Shown here piece after piece: positions 1-7,842 of a stretch of DNA of 54,356 nt. Origin of the DNA: Pseudoxanthomonas suwonensis. Lineage in GTDB: Bacteria; Pseudomonadota; Gammaproteobacteria; Xanthomonadales; Xanthomonadaceae. Within the stretch, counting starts at the first letter, position 1. Every line of letters starts with the position of its first letter. Where the stretch lies: positions 1 through 54,356 of the forward strand of contig JAUNRQ010000006.1 in assembly GCA_030535605.1 (NCBI GenBank), read 5' to 3'. Made by a program: the position numbers and the translations under genes. The notes under the pieces were generated by a model. The model saw only the letters and a list, made by a program, of their open reading frames with translations. It did no database searches and was not told the origin of the DNA.

Positions 1-241
1 CCTTGTGGCTGAAGTGGGTGTCGGTGGTGACGATGAACACCTGGGCGCCGGCCTTCTCGAACTCGGCGTAGTTGTCGGCGGCGTCTTCGATTTCGGTCGG
101 GCAGTTGAAGGTGAACGCGGCCGGCATGAAGATCAGGACGGACCACTTGCCCTTCAGGTCGGCTTCGGTGACGGTGATGAATTCGCCATTCTTGAACGCA
201 TTGGCCTTGAACGGCTGGACTTCGGTATTGATCAACGACAT
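1..241 (-). CDS. ahpC: Alkyl hydroperoxide reductase AhpC (5' part only)
   Basis: The minus strand from 241 encodes the first 80 residues of a typical 2-Cys peroxiredoxin; the rest lies beyond the window edge. It begins MSLINTEVQPFKANAF and contains the peroxidatic cysteine in the context FTFNCPTEIED. AhpC reduces hydrogen peroxide and organic peroxides in the cytoplasm, normally with AhpF as electron donor. The ATG at 239-241 is preceded on the minus strand by an AGGAG Shine-Dalgarno. An OxyR-like tandem site and a promoter lie just upstream, which fits peroxide induction. Identification is confident; the resolving cysteine cannot be seen because of truncation. Confidence 0.95.
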   Translation of the reverse strand, partial: MSLINTEVQPFKANAFKNGEFITVTEADLKGKWSVLIFMPAAFTFNCPTEIEDAADNYAEFEKAGAQVFIVTTDTHFSHK

Positions 242-283
242 GGGTTGACTCCTGGTCGGGGGTGGGTGGAAAGGACGCCGATC

Positions 284-312
284 ATGGTAGGCAGGGGCTA
301 TCGTTCAATCAA
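284..312 (-). promoter_or_regulatory. Predicted sigma-70 promoter of ahpC
   Basis: Reading the minus strand, a -35 like element TTGATT (312-307) is followed after 17 bases by TACCAT (289-284). The ahpC start codon lies about 43 bases further on. The position directly downstream of the OxyR-like site supports it. Prediction only. Confidence 0.5.
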
Positions 313-349
313 ATTGATTAAATGGATGCTATTGATAGCAGGAGGCTAT
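313..349 (-). promoter_or_regulatory. OxyR-like tandem binding site upstream of ahpC
   Basis: Two 15-bp dyads of the form ATAG-N7-CTAT occur with exactly 7 bases between them, as in the OxyR consensus. The distal dyad (335-349) is ATAG, 7 bases, CTAT without mismatch in the arms. The proximal one (313-327) is ATTG, 7 bases, GGAT, with the inner T and A of the consensus present. The site abuts the predicted -35 of ahpC, the usual place for OxyR to recruit polymerase. Bases and spacing are seen; binding is inferred. Confidence 0.6.
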
Positions 350-466
350 CGACAAGGCCTTGGGCGTCGATCCCAGTATCCGCGGCGGTGATGACGTCCG
401 CGTGTGCGGATCCTCGCCGGCCACGCGCCGGTGACGTGACGACTGCCGGCCGCCTACCATGGGCAA

Positions 467-1324
467 ATGGATCACCCAGCGCCCCCGCCGCCCGAACCCG
501 AGCCCCCCCGCGCCATCGGGCAGATGTTGCGTGTCGCGGCGCAGCGCATCGATGCCGGGGACGCGCGGTTGTTGCTGGCCCACGTGTTGCACAGCGATCC
601 GGGCTGGCTCTACGCGCATGCCAACGACCCCCTCGGTGTGGCCGAATCCGACGCGTTTCTCGCACTGGTGGCGCGCCGCGCGGCCGGCGAGCCGGTGGCC
701 TACCTGACCGGTGTCCAGGGGTTCTGGTCACTGTCGCTGGCCGTGACCGCCGACACCCTGATCCCGCGCCCGGAAACCGAGAGACTGGTGGAGCTGGCGC
801 TTGAGCGGCTGCCCGCGGACCTTGCCGTGGACGTGGCCGATCTGGGGACCGGCAGCGGGGCGATTGCGCTGGCGATCGCCAGCGAACGACCGCTGGCGCG
901 GGTGTTGGCGAGCGACGCCAGCGAGGCGGCGCTGGCGGTGGCACGCGGCAATGCCGCTCGACTGCGGCTGAACAACGTCCAGTGCGTCGCCGGCGACTGG
1001 CTGGCGCCGCTGGCCGGCCGGTGTTTCGACCTGATCGCCAGCAATCCGCCCTACATCGAGGAAGGCGACGCGCATCTGCAGCAGGGTGACCTGCGCTTCG
1101 AACCGCCGGCCGCGTTGGCCTCCGGTACCGACGGGCTGGCGGCGTTGCGGCAAATCACCGTCGGCGCACGCGCCAACCTGCGCCCTGGGGGCTGGCTGCT
1201 GCTGGAGCACGGCTGGACCCAGGGCGCAGCGGTCCGCGCGCTGCTGCAGGCGGCCGGCTTCGTGGACGTGGGCACCGCCGCGGATCTGGAAGGGCGCGAA
1301 CGCATCAGCCTGGGGCGCGCCTGA
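467..1324 (+). CDS. prmC: Peptide chain release factor N5-glutamine methyltransferase PrmC
   Basis: A 285-residue class I SAM-dependent methyltransferase. Visible motifs are the SAM-binding loop [14 protein letters not shown] and the catalytic NPPYIEEGD, the NPPY signature of PrmC/HemK, which methylates the glutamine of the GGQ motif in release factors RF1 and RF2. The N-terminal region (about residues 1-90) is the helical substrate-binding part, and the length is normal for the family. The N-terminus is proline-rich ([14 protein letters not shown]) and there is no clear Shine-Dalgarno before ATG 467, so a start further in is possible. It is followed by a MidA-type methyltransferase in the same direction. 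Confidence 0.93.
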   Translation: MDHPAPPPPEPEPPRAIGQMLRVAAQRIDAGDARLLLAHVLHSDPGWLYAHANDPLGVAESDAFLALVARRAAGEPVAYLTGVQGFWSLSLAVTADTLIPRPETERLVELALERLPADLAVDVADLGTGSGAIALAIASERPLARVLASDASEAALAVARGNAARLRLNNVQCVAGDWLAPLAGRCFDLIASNPPYIEEGDAHLQQGDLRFEPPAALASGTDGLAALRQITVGARANLRPGGWLLLEHGWTQGAAVRALLQAAGFVDVGTAADLEGRERISLGRA

Positions 1325-1413
1325 CGCGCAGCGCCGGTGATCTCGCCGGTTCCGCGTATCCTTCGTCCGCGACGAACCGGATCCGATGACTCCGCGCTGA
1401 TGACTGCGAATCG

Positions 1414-2601
1414 ATGACCCCAAGCCTGCCTCCCCCGACCGACGACGAGCGCCACCACAGCGACCGGCTGGCCGCGCTGTTGACCAGCCACATCGCCAGC
1501 GAAGGCGGTGCGATACCGTTCTGGCGCTTCATGGAACTGTGTCTGTACGCGCCGGGGCTGGGCTACTACAGCGCCGGTGCACGCAAGTTCGGTGCCGAGG
1601 GTGACTTCGTGACCGCGCCGGAGCTGGGTGCGCTGTTTGCCGAATGCGTGGCCGAGGCCATGGCACCTGCGTTGCAGGCACTGGGACCGCAGGCGCGCTG
1701 GCTGGAACTGGGCGGCGGCAGCGGTCGCTTCGTGGTCGACGCGCTGCGCCACCTGCAGGCGCTGGACGCACTGCCGCAGCGCTACGCCATCCTCGAACCC
1801 AGCGCCGACCTGCGCGAGCGCCAGCAGCAGCGGGTCCGCGAGGAATTGCCGCACGCATTGGCCAGCCGTGTGGAATGGATCGACCGGCCGATGGATGGCG
1901 ACTGGAACGGTGTGATGTTCGCCAACGAGGTCATCGACGCACTGCCGACGCCGCGATTTCTCATCGACGGCGGTCGCGTGCTGGAGGAATACGTCGCCCA
2001 CGATGCCGAGCACGGTTTTCACGTGATCGAACGTCCGGCCGATGCCCTGATGGAGGCAGCCGTGCGCCATGTCGAGCGCGACCTGGAGCGCACGCTGCCG
2101 GACGGCTATCGCAGCGAGTTGCTGCCACAGTTGCCGTACTGGCTGCAGGCCGTCGTCGGCGGCTTGCGTCGTGGCGCGGTGCTGCTGGTGGATTACGGCC
2201 ATCCGCGACGCGAGTACTACGCCAGTCACCGCGACGACGGCACCCTGCGCGCGTTCCGGCGACAGCATGTCGTCAGTGACGTGCTGGCTTGGCCCGGCCT
2301 GCAGGACATCACCGCGTCGGTGGATTTCACCGCATTGGCCGAAGCCGGGACCGGCGCCGGTTTCGAGTTGGCCGGCTACTGCAGCCAGGCCAGCTTCCTG
2401 CTGGGCAACGGCTTGGACCGTCGCTTGCAGGCCGCCGAAGCCCAAGCCGCCGACGAAACCGCGTGCCTGCGTCTGCGACAGCAAGCCAAGACCCTGACAT
2501 TGCCGGAGGCGATGGGCGAGCGGTTCGGGGTGATCGGCTTCGCCCATGAGGTGGACCTGAACGCGGCGTTCCTGGTCGGTGACCTGACGTGGCGTCTGTG
2601 A
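1414..2601 (+). CDS. MidA/NDUFAF7-type SAM-dependent methyltransferase (DUF185)
   Basis: A 395-residue protein of the DUF185 family. Recognisable pieces are the N-terminal IPFWRFMELCLYAPGLGYYS, the segment FVTAPELGALFAEC, and the SAM motif LELGGGSGRFVVD. Eukaryotic relatives (NDUFAF7/MidA) methylate an arginine of a complex I subunit; the bacterial substrate is not known from sequence. It lies 90 bp after prmC and its 3' end overlaps the next gene by 13 bp, which suggests cotranscription. Confidence 0.85.
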   Translation: MTPSLPPPTDDERHHSDRLAALLTSHIASEGGAIPFWRFMELCLYAPGLGYYSAGARKFGAEGDFVTAPELGALFAECVAEAMAPALQALGPQARWLELGGGSGRFVVDALRHLQALDALPQRYAILEPSADLRERQQQRVREELPHALASRVEWIDRPMDGDWNGVMFANEVIDALPTPRFLIDGGRVLEEYVAHDAEHGFHVIERPADALMEAAVRHVERDLERTLPDGYRSELLPQLPYWLQAVVGGLRRGAVLLVDYGHPRREYYASHRDDGTLRAFRRQHVVSDVLAWPGLQDITASVDFTALAEAGTGAGFELAGYCSQASFLLGNGLDRRLQAAEAQAADETACLRLRQQAKTLTLPEAMGERFGVIGFAHEVDLNAAFLVGDLTWRL

Positions 2602-3026
2602 CGCGTTACCGTCCAGGGCGCTCGTTCAAGCCGTTGCGCTGGCCCTGGTTGTGGGCCGGACTGTGGGCAGCGGCGATTGCCGCGGTGGTCATCGGCTCGA
2701 TGCTGCCGGCATCGGACCTGCAGTCGTTGCCGAGCGTCAACGACAAGCTGCTGCACTTCCTCGGCTACTTCGCGTTGGCCGCCGGCGCGGTCCAGCTCTT
2801 CGCCCGTCGCAGCGCGCTGCTGGTCGCCTGCGTGGCCATCGGCCTGCTCGGCATCGGCCTGGAGTGGGCGCAGGGTGCCTTCGCCAGCGGCCGGCAGATG
2901 GACCCGTCAGATGCCGTGGCCAACTGCGTCGGCGTGCTGGCCGGCCTTGCCACGCAGTTCACGCCGCTGCGCGATGCGCTGCCCTGGCTGGAGGCGAGGG
3001 CGGGGATGATGACCAGGAACGAGTGA
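2589..3026 (+). CDS. VanZ-like membrane protein
   Basis: A 145-residue protein with about four hydrophobic segments and the VanZ-family signature VNDKLLHFLGYFALA followed by GIGLEWAQGAF and DPSDAVANCVGVLAG. The function of such chromosomal VanZ-like proteins is not established; despite the name there is no van cluster here. The chosen GTG start (2589) overlaps the upstream methyltransferase; a second GTG at 2598 is an alternative. The stop codon lies inside the left arm of an inverted repeat. Confidence 0.75.
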   Translation: MASVTRYRPGRSFKPLRWPWLWAGLWAAAIAAVVIGSMLPASDLQSLPSVNDKLLHFLGYFALAAGAVQLFARRSALLVACVAIGLLGIGLEWAQGAFASGRQMDPSDAVANCVGVLAGLATQFTPLRDALPWLEARAGMMTRNE

Positions 3027-3092
3027 AGGGGAGTGAGGAACGAGTAAAAGCAGTCCACTTTTTCTCACTTCTCGCTTCTCTTCACTCGTTCC
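3016..3092. repeat. Inverted repeat between convergent genes
   Basis: Arms GGAACGAGTGAAG (3016-3028) and CTTCACTCGTTCC (3080-3092) are perfect 13-bp inverted copies. The interval carries further partial copies of the same GAGTGA-rich motif and a run of five T after a C-rich stretch. It sits between a plus-strand gene and a minus-strand gene, so it may serve as a bidirectional terminator or be a dispersed palindromic repeat. Confidence 0.6.
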
Positions 3093-3096
3093 CGCT

Positions 3097-3417
3097 CTAC
3101 AGCTTTCTCCCCGGCATCGGAAACGGCGTGACCACGCTTTCGCCGGAGGTGGCATCGCGGATCGCGGAGGCGCCTTTCTTGTCGACTTCCTCGATGCGCA
3201 CGATGCTCTGCATCGGCAGGTGCAGCACGCGGGTGTTGCCGAACTCGTCGCGCAGGCGCTCTTCCGTCGGATCCAGCACCAGACCGTCGCGTACATCGAA
3301 CTCCAGGCCCGACACCTCGGTGAAGCCCCACAGCGCACCGGAGGCGACGGAACGGGCGTACAGCTCGTACACCTTGCCGTGGTTGAAGAACGTGACCTTG
3401 TAAAGCGGCTTGCCCAT
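3097..3417 (-). CDS. DUF1820 family protein
   Basis: A 106-residue protein beginning MGKPLYKVTFFNHGKVYELY, with GALWGFTEVSGLEFD and a conserved-looking VLHLPMQSIVRIEEVDKKG. I recognise it as the small DUF1820 family common in gammaproteobacteria; no function is known and none is suggested by motifs. It has no signal peptide or membrane segment and is probably cytosolic. It lies 20 bp downstream of the rhomboid gene on the same strand and may be cotranscribed with it. Confidence 0.8.
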   Translation of the reverse strand: MGKPLYKVTFFNHGKVYELYARSVASGALWGFTEVSGLEFDVRDGLVLDPTEERLRDEFGNTRVLHLPMQSIVRIEEVDKKGASAIRDATSGESVVTPFPMPGRKL

Positions 3418-3437
3418 GGACCGATTATAAGTGCCGC

Positions 3438-4133
3438 TCACGCACCCCGGTGGCGCAGGCGCCGGGCGATCCGCTGCCGCAGCAGGAGGGCGAAGGCAGC
3501 GCCGAGCAGGAAGCCGCCGACGTGCGCGACCCAGGCGGTCTCGCCGAAGGAGGGGCCGATGTAGGCGAAGCCCATCTGCAGCAGGACCCAGACTCCGATC
3601 AGCAGCGATGCCGGCACCTTCACGAATTCCAGGAACAGCCCCAGCGGCAGCACCAGCCCCAGTTGCGCACGCGGGAACAACGCCAGATAGGCACCGATCA
3701 CCGCCGAGATCGCGCCGCTGGCACCGATCACGCTCAATCCTGGGGTGCCGGCGAGCAGTTGCGCGCCGAAGTTGGCCAGCGCGCCGCCGCCAAGGAACAG
3801 CCCGAGCAACCAGCCGCCCCCCAACACCCGTTCCGCCGGCAGCGCGAAGATCAGCAGGAACGCCAGGTTGCCCAGAAGGTGCGGCCAGTCGGCATGCAGG
3901 AACAACGCGGTGAAGGGCCGCAGCATGCTGCCGTCCAGCAGCGCATCCCGCCACTCCGCCCAATGCAGCGTTGGTGGATTGCCATCCAGTGCCCCCCAGT
4001 CCGTCAGCCAGTGCGCACGCAGCCCCGGCTCCATGGTCTGCAGCCAAAGGAACACGCCCACGCAGGCCAGCAGCAGCAGTGGCGTTGCCCAGCGGATCCC
4101 GGGGCGGGTGCGATTGGGGATGGCGACGAACAT
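3438..4133 (-). CDS. Rhomboid family intramembrane serine protease
   Basis: A 231-residue multi-pass membrane protein. The catalytic dyad is visible: serine in GLSVIGASGAISAVIGAY (GxSG motif) and histidine in WVAHVGGFLLG. The segment LFLHADWPHLLGNLAFLLIFA matches the rhomboid H-x-x-x-N region of TM2. Rhomboids cleave membrane proteins within the bilayer; the substrate cannot be told. The start is taken at ATG 4133 (MFVAIPNRTRPG); an in-frame extension upstream lacks family-like sequence. Confidence 0.9.
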   Translation of the reverse strand: MFVAIPNRTRPGIRWATPLLLLACVGVFLWLQTMEPGLRAHWLTDWGALDGNPPTLHWAEWRDALLDGSMLRPFTALFLHADWPHLLGNLAFLLIFALPAERVLGGGWLLGLFLGGGALANFGAQLLAGTPGLSVIGASGAISAVIGAYLALFPRAQLGLVLPLGLFLEFVKVPASLLIGVWVLLQMGFAYIGPSFGETAWVAHVGGFLLGAAFALLLRQRIARRLRHRGA

Positions 4134-4323
4134 GGATGAAGCTGTCCTGAATCCGCACCGCTGGCGACGGCCACCAGCGTGTGAGCTGCGACGATGATTG
4201 TCGCCCGGCGGACGGCACGGCATTATAGTGATCAATACCCTGCTGTATGGTGCGCCGCCCGCTGAGCAGACCGCCACCGTACACGCACGTTCCCCCGAGC
4301 AACAACGCAACCGGAGTTTCCCC

Positions 4324-5712
4324 ATGGCGAATGCCACCCGTTACACCACCGTTTCCCTGCTTGCCCTGGCCATTGCCGGCACCTTCGCCGCCGGACAGGC
4401 CCATGCCTCCGGCTTCCAGCTGAAGGAAAACAGCGTCAAGGCCATGGGCCGCGCCTTCGCCGGTTCCGCGTCCGCCGCCGGCGACGCCTCGGTGGTGGTC
4501 AACAACCCCGCCGCGATGCGCCAGTTCGACCAGGCGGTGGTCCAGGGCGACCTGACGGTGGTCGACCTCAACGCGACCTTCAATGGCAGCGGCACCGACG
4601 CGTTCGGCCTTCCGCTGGCCGGTGGCAACGGCGGCAACGCCGGTGACGTGACCCCGATCCCGGCCGTGTCCTTCATCAAGCCGCTCTCCGGTGCATTCGA
4701 GAACGTCACCGTCGGTGCCATGGTCAGCGCGCCCTTCGGCCTGAAGACCGAATACGAGAACGGCTGGGTCGGTCGTTACCACGCGCTGGTGTCGGACGTG
4801 AAGATCGTCGACCTGACCCTGTCGGCCGCGGTGGACGTCACCGACCGCTTCTCGCTGGGCCTGGGCCTGATCGGCGAGCGCGCCGAGGTGCAGCTGTCCA
4901 AGGCGGTGGACTTCGGTTCGCAGATCTGTGCGCCGTCGGCCGCCACCGGTGGCCAGATCCCGCCGTTCTGCCTGCCGCTGGGTAGCGGTGCCTTCGGTCC
5001 GCAGATGAACGACGGCGTGGTCGACGTGCAGGGCACCTCCAACGGCTTCGGCTTCATCGTCGGCGCCAACCTGCGTCCGACCGACGCGGTCAGCATCGGT
5101 TTCTCCTACCGTTCGCAGATCGACCACGACATCCAGGGCGACGTGGTGTTCGGCGGCGTGCCGCCGGTGCTCGCCGGCCATCCGTCGCCGGCCGTGCGCG
5201 CCTCGGTCGCCGACTCCCCGGGCGGTGCCAAGCTGACCACCCCGAGCGTGGCCACCGTCTCCGCGACATGGGCGGTCAATGACAACCTGCGCCTGATGGG
5301 TGACGTCAGCCGTACCGGCTGGTCGAGCCTGCGCGAAGTGCGCATCGTCCGCGACAACGGTGCGGTGGTCGGGCTGGAGCCGTTCCACTGGCGCAACACC
5401 GACTTCTACGCCCTGGGTGGCGAGTACGACATCAGCCCGACGGTGACCCTGCGGGCCGGTGTGGCCTATGACGAGACCCCGACCATCGACGCCGAGCGCA
5501 CCCCGCGCCTGCCCGACTCGGATCGCACCTGGTACTCGATCGGCGCGACTTGGAACGTCAATGACGCGCTGTCGTTCGACGCCGGTTACACCCGCATCGT
5601 CCCGGGCGACTCGACCATCAACAACCCGGTCAACAGCTCCAACGCTCGCCTGAGTGGCGACTACGACGCCAGCGTCAACCTGTTCGGCGTGTCCGCGCAG
5701 TACCGCTTCTGA
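4324..5712 (+). CDS. FadL/OmpP1-type outer membrane transport protein
   Basis: A 462-residue protein with a signal peptide (MANATRYTTVSLLALAIAG, cleavage near AHA-SG) followed by the FadL N-terminal region SGFQLKENSVKAMGRAFAGS, then VVNNPAAM, the conserved asparagine-proline of the hatch region. The rest alternates short amphipathic strands as in 14-strand FadL barrels and ends with the aromatic outer-membrane sorting signal SAQYRF. Members import hydrophobic compounds such as long-chain fatty acids. GGAG lies a few bases before ATG 4324. It stands alone, divergent from the rhomboid gene, and has its own terminator. Confidence 0.9.
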   Translation: MANATRYTTVSLLALAIAGTFAAGQAHASGFQLKENSVKAMGRAFAGSASAAGDASVVVNNPAAMRQFDQAVVQGDLTVVDLNATFNGSGTDAFGLPLAGGNGGNAGDVTPIPAVSFIKPLSGAFENVTVGAMVSAPFGLKTEYENGWVGRYHALVSDVKIVDLTLSAAVDVTDRFSLGLGLIGERAEVQLSKAVDFGSQICAPSAATGGQIPPFCLPLGSGAFGPQMNDGVVDVQGTSNGFGFIVGANLRPTDAVSIGFSYRSQIDHDIQGDVVFGGVPPVLAGHPSPAVRASVADSPGGAKLTTPSVATVSATWAVNDNLRLMGDVSRTGWSSLREVRIVRDNGAVVGLEPFHWRNTDFYALGGEYDISPTVTLRAGVAYDETPTIDAERTPRLPDSDRTWYSIGATWNVNDALSFDAGYTRIVPGDSTINNPVNSSNARLSGDYDASVNLFGVSAQYRF

Positions 5713-5738
5713 TTCAAAGCACATCCGTGCTTCGCGAA

Positions 5739-5768
5739 GAACCCCGCCTCGGCGGGGTTCTTTCGTTT
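5739..5768 (+). terminator. Rho-independent terminator after fadL-type gene
   Basis: GAACCCCGCC and GGCGGGGTTC form a perfect 10-bp stem around a TC loop (5739-5760), followed by a T-rich tail. It is 27 bases past the stop codon. Confidence 0.85.
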
Positions 5769-5835
5769 GCAGGGACGCCTCGCCGACCCGCAGGGCGCAG
5801 CGCGGAGGCTTGCCCCGCCTCGACGGCGTTGTCGA

Positions 5836-6996
5836 TCAATCGCCGGTGGCCGTCGATGCGCTTGACCAGCCCCACGCGTCCATCATCACCCGGAACAGAT
5901 GGGTGCTGGGGAAATACCCGCGCACGCGCTCTGCACCGGGGCCGATCGCGGTGGCGATGACTTCCTCGGCGGTGTGGGTGCGGTTGACCATGATGTGGTC
6001 CAGCCGCACCAGGTCCTCGTCGGTGCCGGCTGCCTTCCATGCGTCATAGCCGGCCAGCAGCGGCTTGCCGCGTTCGCCGCCATCGACCAGCACGCCGAAG
6101 GAATGGTCGGCGGTGAACAGCAACAGGGTGTCGGCGAGGTCCACGCGCTGCTGCACTTCGGCAATCAGCCGATCGAAGTCGACCAGGTTCTGCAGACCCT
6201 TGCGGATGTCGTCGGTGTGCGCGTCCCATTCGACCACCAGCAGGTAGCCTTCCGGTGCCTGCTGCAGCACGTCCAGCGCCCGCAGGGTGGCGGCACGCAC
6301 GTCCAGGGTGTCGGCCACCACCACCGGCCGCGTGTTGCCGTCCTCGATCGCATCAAGCGAGGCATAGATCGGGCGATCGTGGCGTTCGGCCAGCGCCTCG
6401 AAGCTGCTGCCGGCTTCGGCCAGCTGCGTGCCGATGCGCTCGCGGCCGGTGCCCATCAGCACATCCACGCCATCACCATGGCGTGGGGCAAAGGCCTGCG
6501 GAAAGATCTCGGCCCACTTGCGACGGTCGTTGGCATGCGCGTAGGTGGCCGCCGGCGTGGCATCGGCGATCGACTGGGTGCTGATCACGCCGGTGCGCAG
6601 CCCGCGCTCCTCGGCGTGTTCCAGCAACGTTTTGGAAGGCGTGCCGTCGCGCTCGCCGCGGACCACGTCCGGGCCCTGGCTGATGACGCCGTTGCGGGTC
6701 CGCACGCCGGTGATGATCGAGGACATGCCGTTGGCCGAATCCGACACGAAGCGGTCCACCGGCGAGGTGTCGCTCAGCCCCAGGTGCGGCCACTGCTGGA
6801 TGTGCAGGCGCAGCGGCTCACCGTAGCCGTGCAGGCTGGCGGCGTTGACCGTGGACACGCCGGCGGCATCGGCGACGAACAGGATGATGTTGCGCGCGCG
6901 CGGCGCGCCCTCGTCGGCCCGGGCGCCGGGTGCCAGCAGCAGGGCAGTGGCCAGGAACAGGGCGGCGAGCGGGTGCGGGAATTTCAGGCGGGTCAT
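5836..6996 (-). CDS. Alkaline phosphatase family protein, secreted
   Basis: A 386-residue protein with a Sec signal peptide (ALFLATALLLAPGARA-DE). Alkaline-phosphatase landmarks are NIILFVADAAG (metal-binding aspartate), SDSANGMSSIITGV (the catalytic serine region, normally DSA followed by A/S and T), VVEWDAHTDD and LLFTADHSFG (later metal ligands). It is shorter than E. coli PhoA but similar to periplasmic PhoA-like enzymes. The start at ATG 6996 is supported by GGAGA on the minus strand and leaves a clean signal peptide. Substrate preference cannot be told. Confidence 0.85.
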   Translation of the reverse strand: MTRLKFPHPLAALFLATALLLAPGARADEGAPRARNIILFVADAAGVSTVNAASLHGYGEPLRLHIQQWPHLGLSDTSPVDRFVSDSANGMSSIITGVRTRNGVISQGPDVVRGERDGTPSKTLLEHAEERGLRTGVISTQSIADATPAATYAHANDRRKWAEIFPQAFAPRHGDGVDVLMGTGRERIGTQLAEAGSSFEALAERHDRPIYASLDAIEDGNTRPVVVADTLDVRAATLRALDVLQQAPEGYLLVVEWDAHTDDIRKGLQNLVDFDRLIAEVQQRVDLADTLLLFTADHSFGVLVDGGERGKPLLAGYDAWKAAGTDEDLVRLDHIMVNRTHTAEEVIATAIGPGAERVRGYFPSTHLFRVMMDAWGWSSASTATGD

Positions 6997-7296
6997 CGTT
7001 TCTCCGGGCGCGGACAGCCGTGGTCGGGACATAAAGGGCTCAGCATGACAGCCGAAGGTTTCGTTCCCGCTACAGCGATCCTTGCTCCGGCCGGACTCGG
7101 CACCGGGTCATGACGATGGCCCGGATCCACTGACTGTTGCTGCCACCCGCAAGCTGCCGCTGTGGGCCAGTTCGTATCCCCGGCGATAGAGGTCGTCCGG
7201 CGTGCCGCGCGAGCCGTCGTTGCAGGTCGCAGGTCAACTCGTGCTGGAAACGGCTGCCCATCGGGGTGGGGCGGGCTCAATTCGCTCCGGTCGCGT

Positions 7297-7570
7297 CATC
7301 AAGGTGCGGTCACGACCGAAGACGATGCGCTGGCCCCCCGAGATCCTGCATTCGGACAACGACCCGAAGGCACTGCGTCGCTGGGCAACGCGGGAGCGTC
7401 TGGATCTGGCCCGATCGAACCCGGCAAGCCGTGGCAGAACGGTACGGCCGAGAGCTTCAACGGCAAGTTGCGCGATGAATGCCTGTCCATGGAGTGGTTC
7501 CGCAGTCACGCCGAAGCCAAGCTCGTCATCCGGCAGGGGCACCATCAGTCAGGCCGCACCTCACCCTCTC
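7297..7570 (+). pseudogene. IS3-family transposase (orfB) remnant
   Basis: Two frames carry consecutive pieces of an IS3/IS407-type integrase-core transposase. ILHSDNDPKALRRWA and then ERLDLAR appear in one frame, and EPGKPWQNGTAESFNGKLRD followed by ECLSMEWFRSHAEAK appears in another, so at least one frameshift separates them near 7415. Neither the N-terminal half nor the end after about 7560 is recognisable, and no terminal inverted repeats could be assigned. The rest of 6997-7842 shows no gene I recognise. The remnant marks the left edge of the RHS island. Confidence 0.8.
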
Positions 7571-7842
7571 CTGCCAAGCCCTTAATGCGTTCCGGACCCG
7601 ACGCCCAACCGGCACAACGACCGAAGCCATTTTCCAATAATCCAGCAGTCGGAAGCAGGGCTGGCCGTACAAGTCGCCCGAAGAGTGCGATCTCTGTCCA
7701 GTACCAGCCGTTGCCACGAAAGTAGATGTCATCGTGCGGAGGTATAGACAGTAAACGCGCCTTGGGATACAAGGTGGATTCTGCGGGGCGGCATGTCTTA
7801 GGTATTTCCTCAAGGTTCGCGGCAATTACCAAGGAGTGGGTG

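Noticed and set aside
3097..5724. An 875-residue minus-strand frame running across the DUF1820, rhomboid and FadL genes
   Set aside because: It is a chance read-through; only its last 106 codons are a real gene, and the rest is antisense to FadL with no domain.
7033..7290. Short frames between the phosphatase gene and the IS3 remnant
   Set aside because: No recognisable family, no ribosome sites, several stops in all frames; probably degraded DNA.
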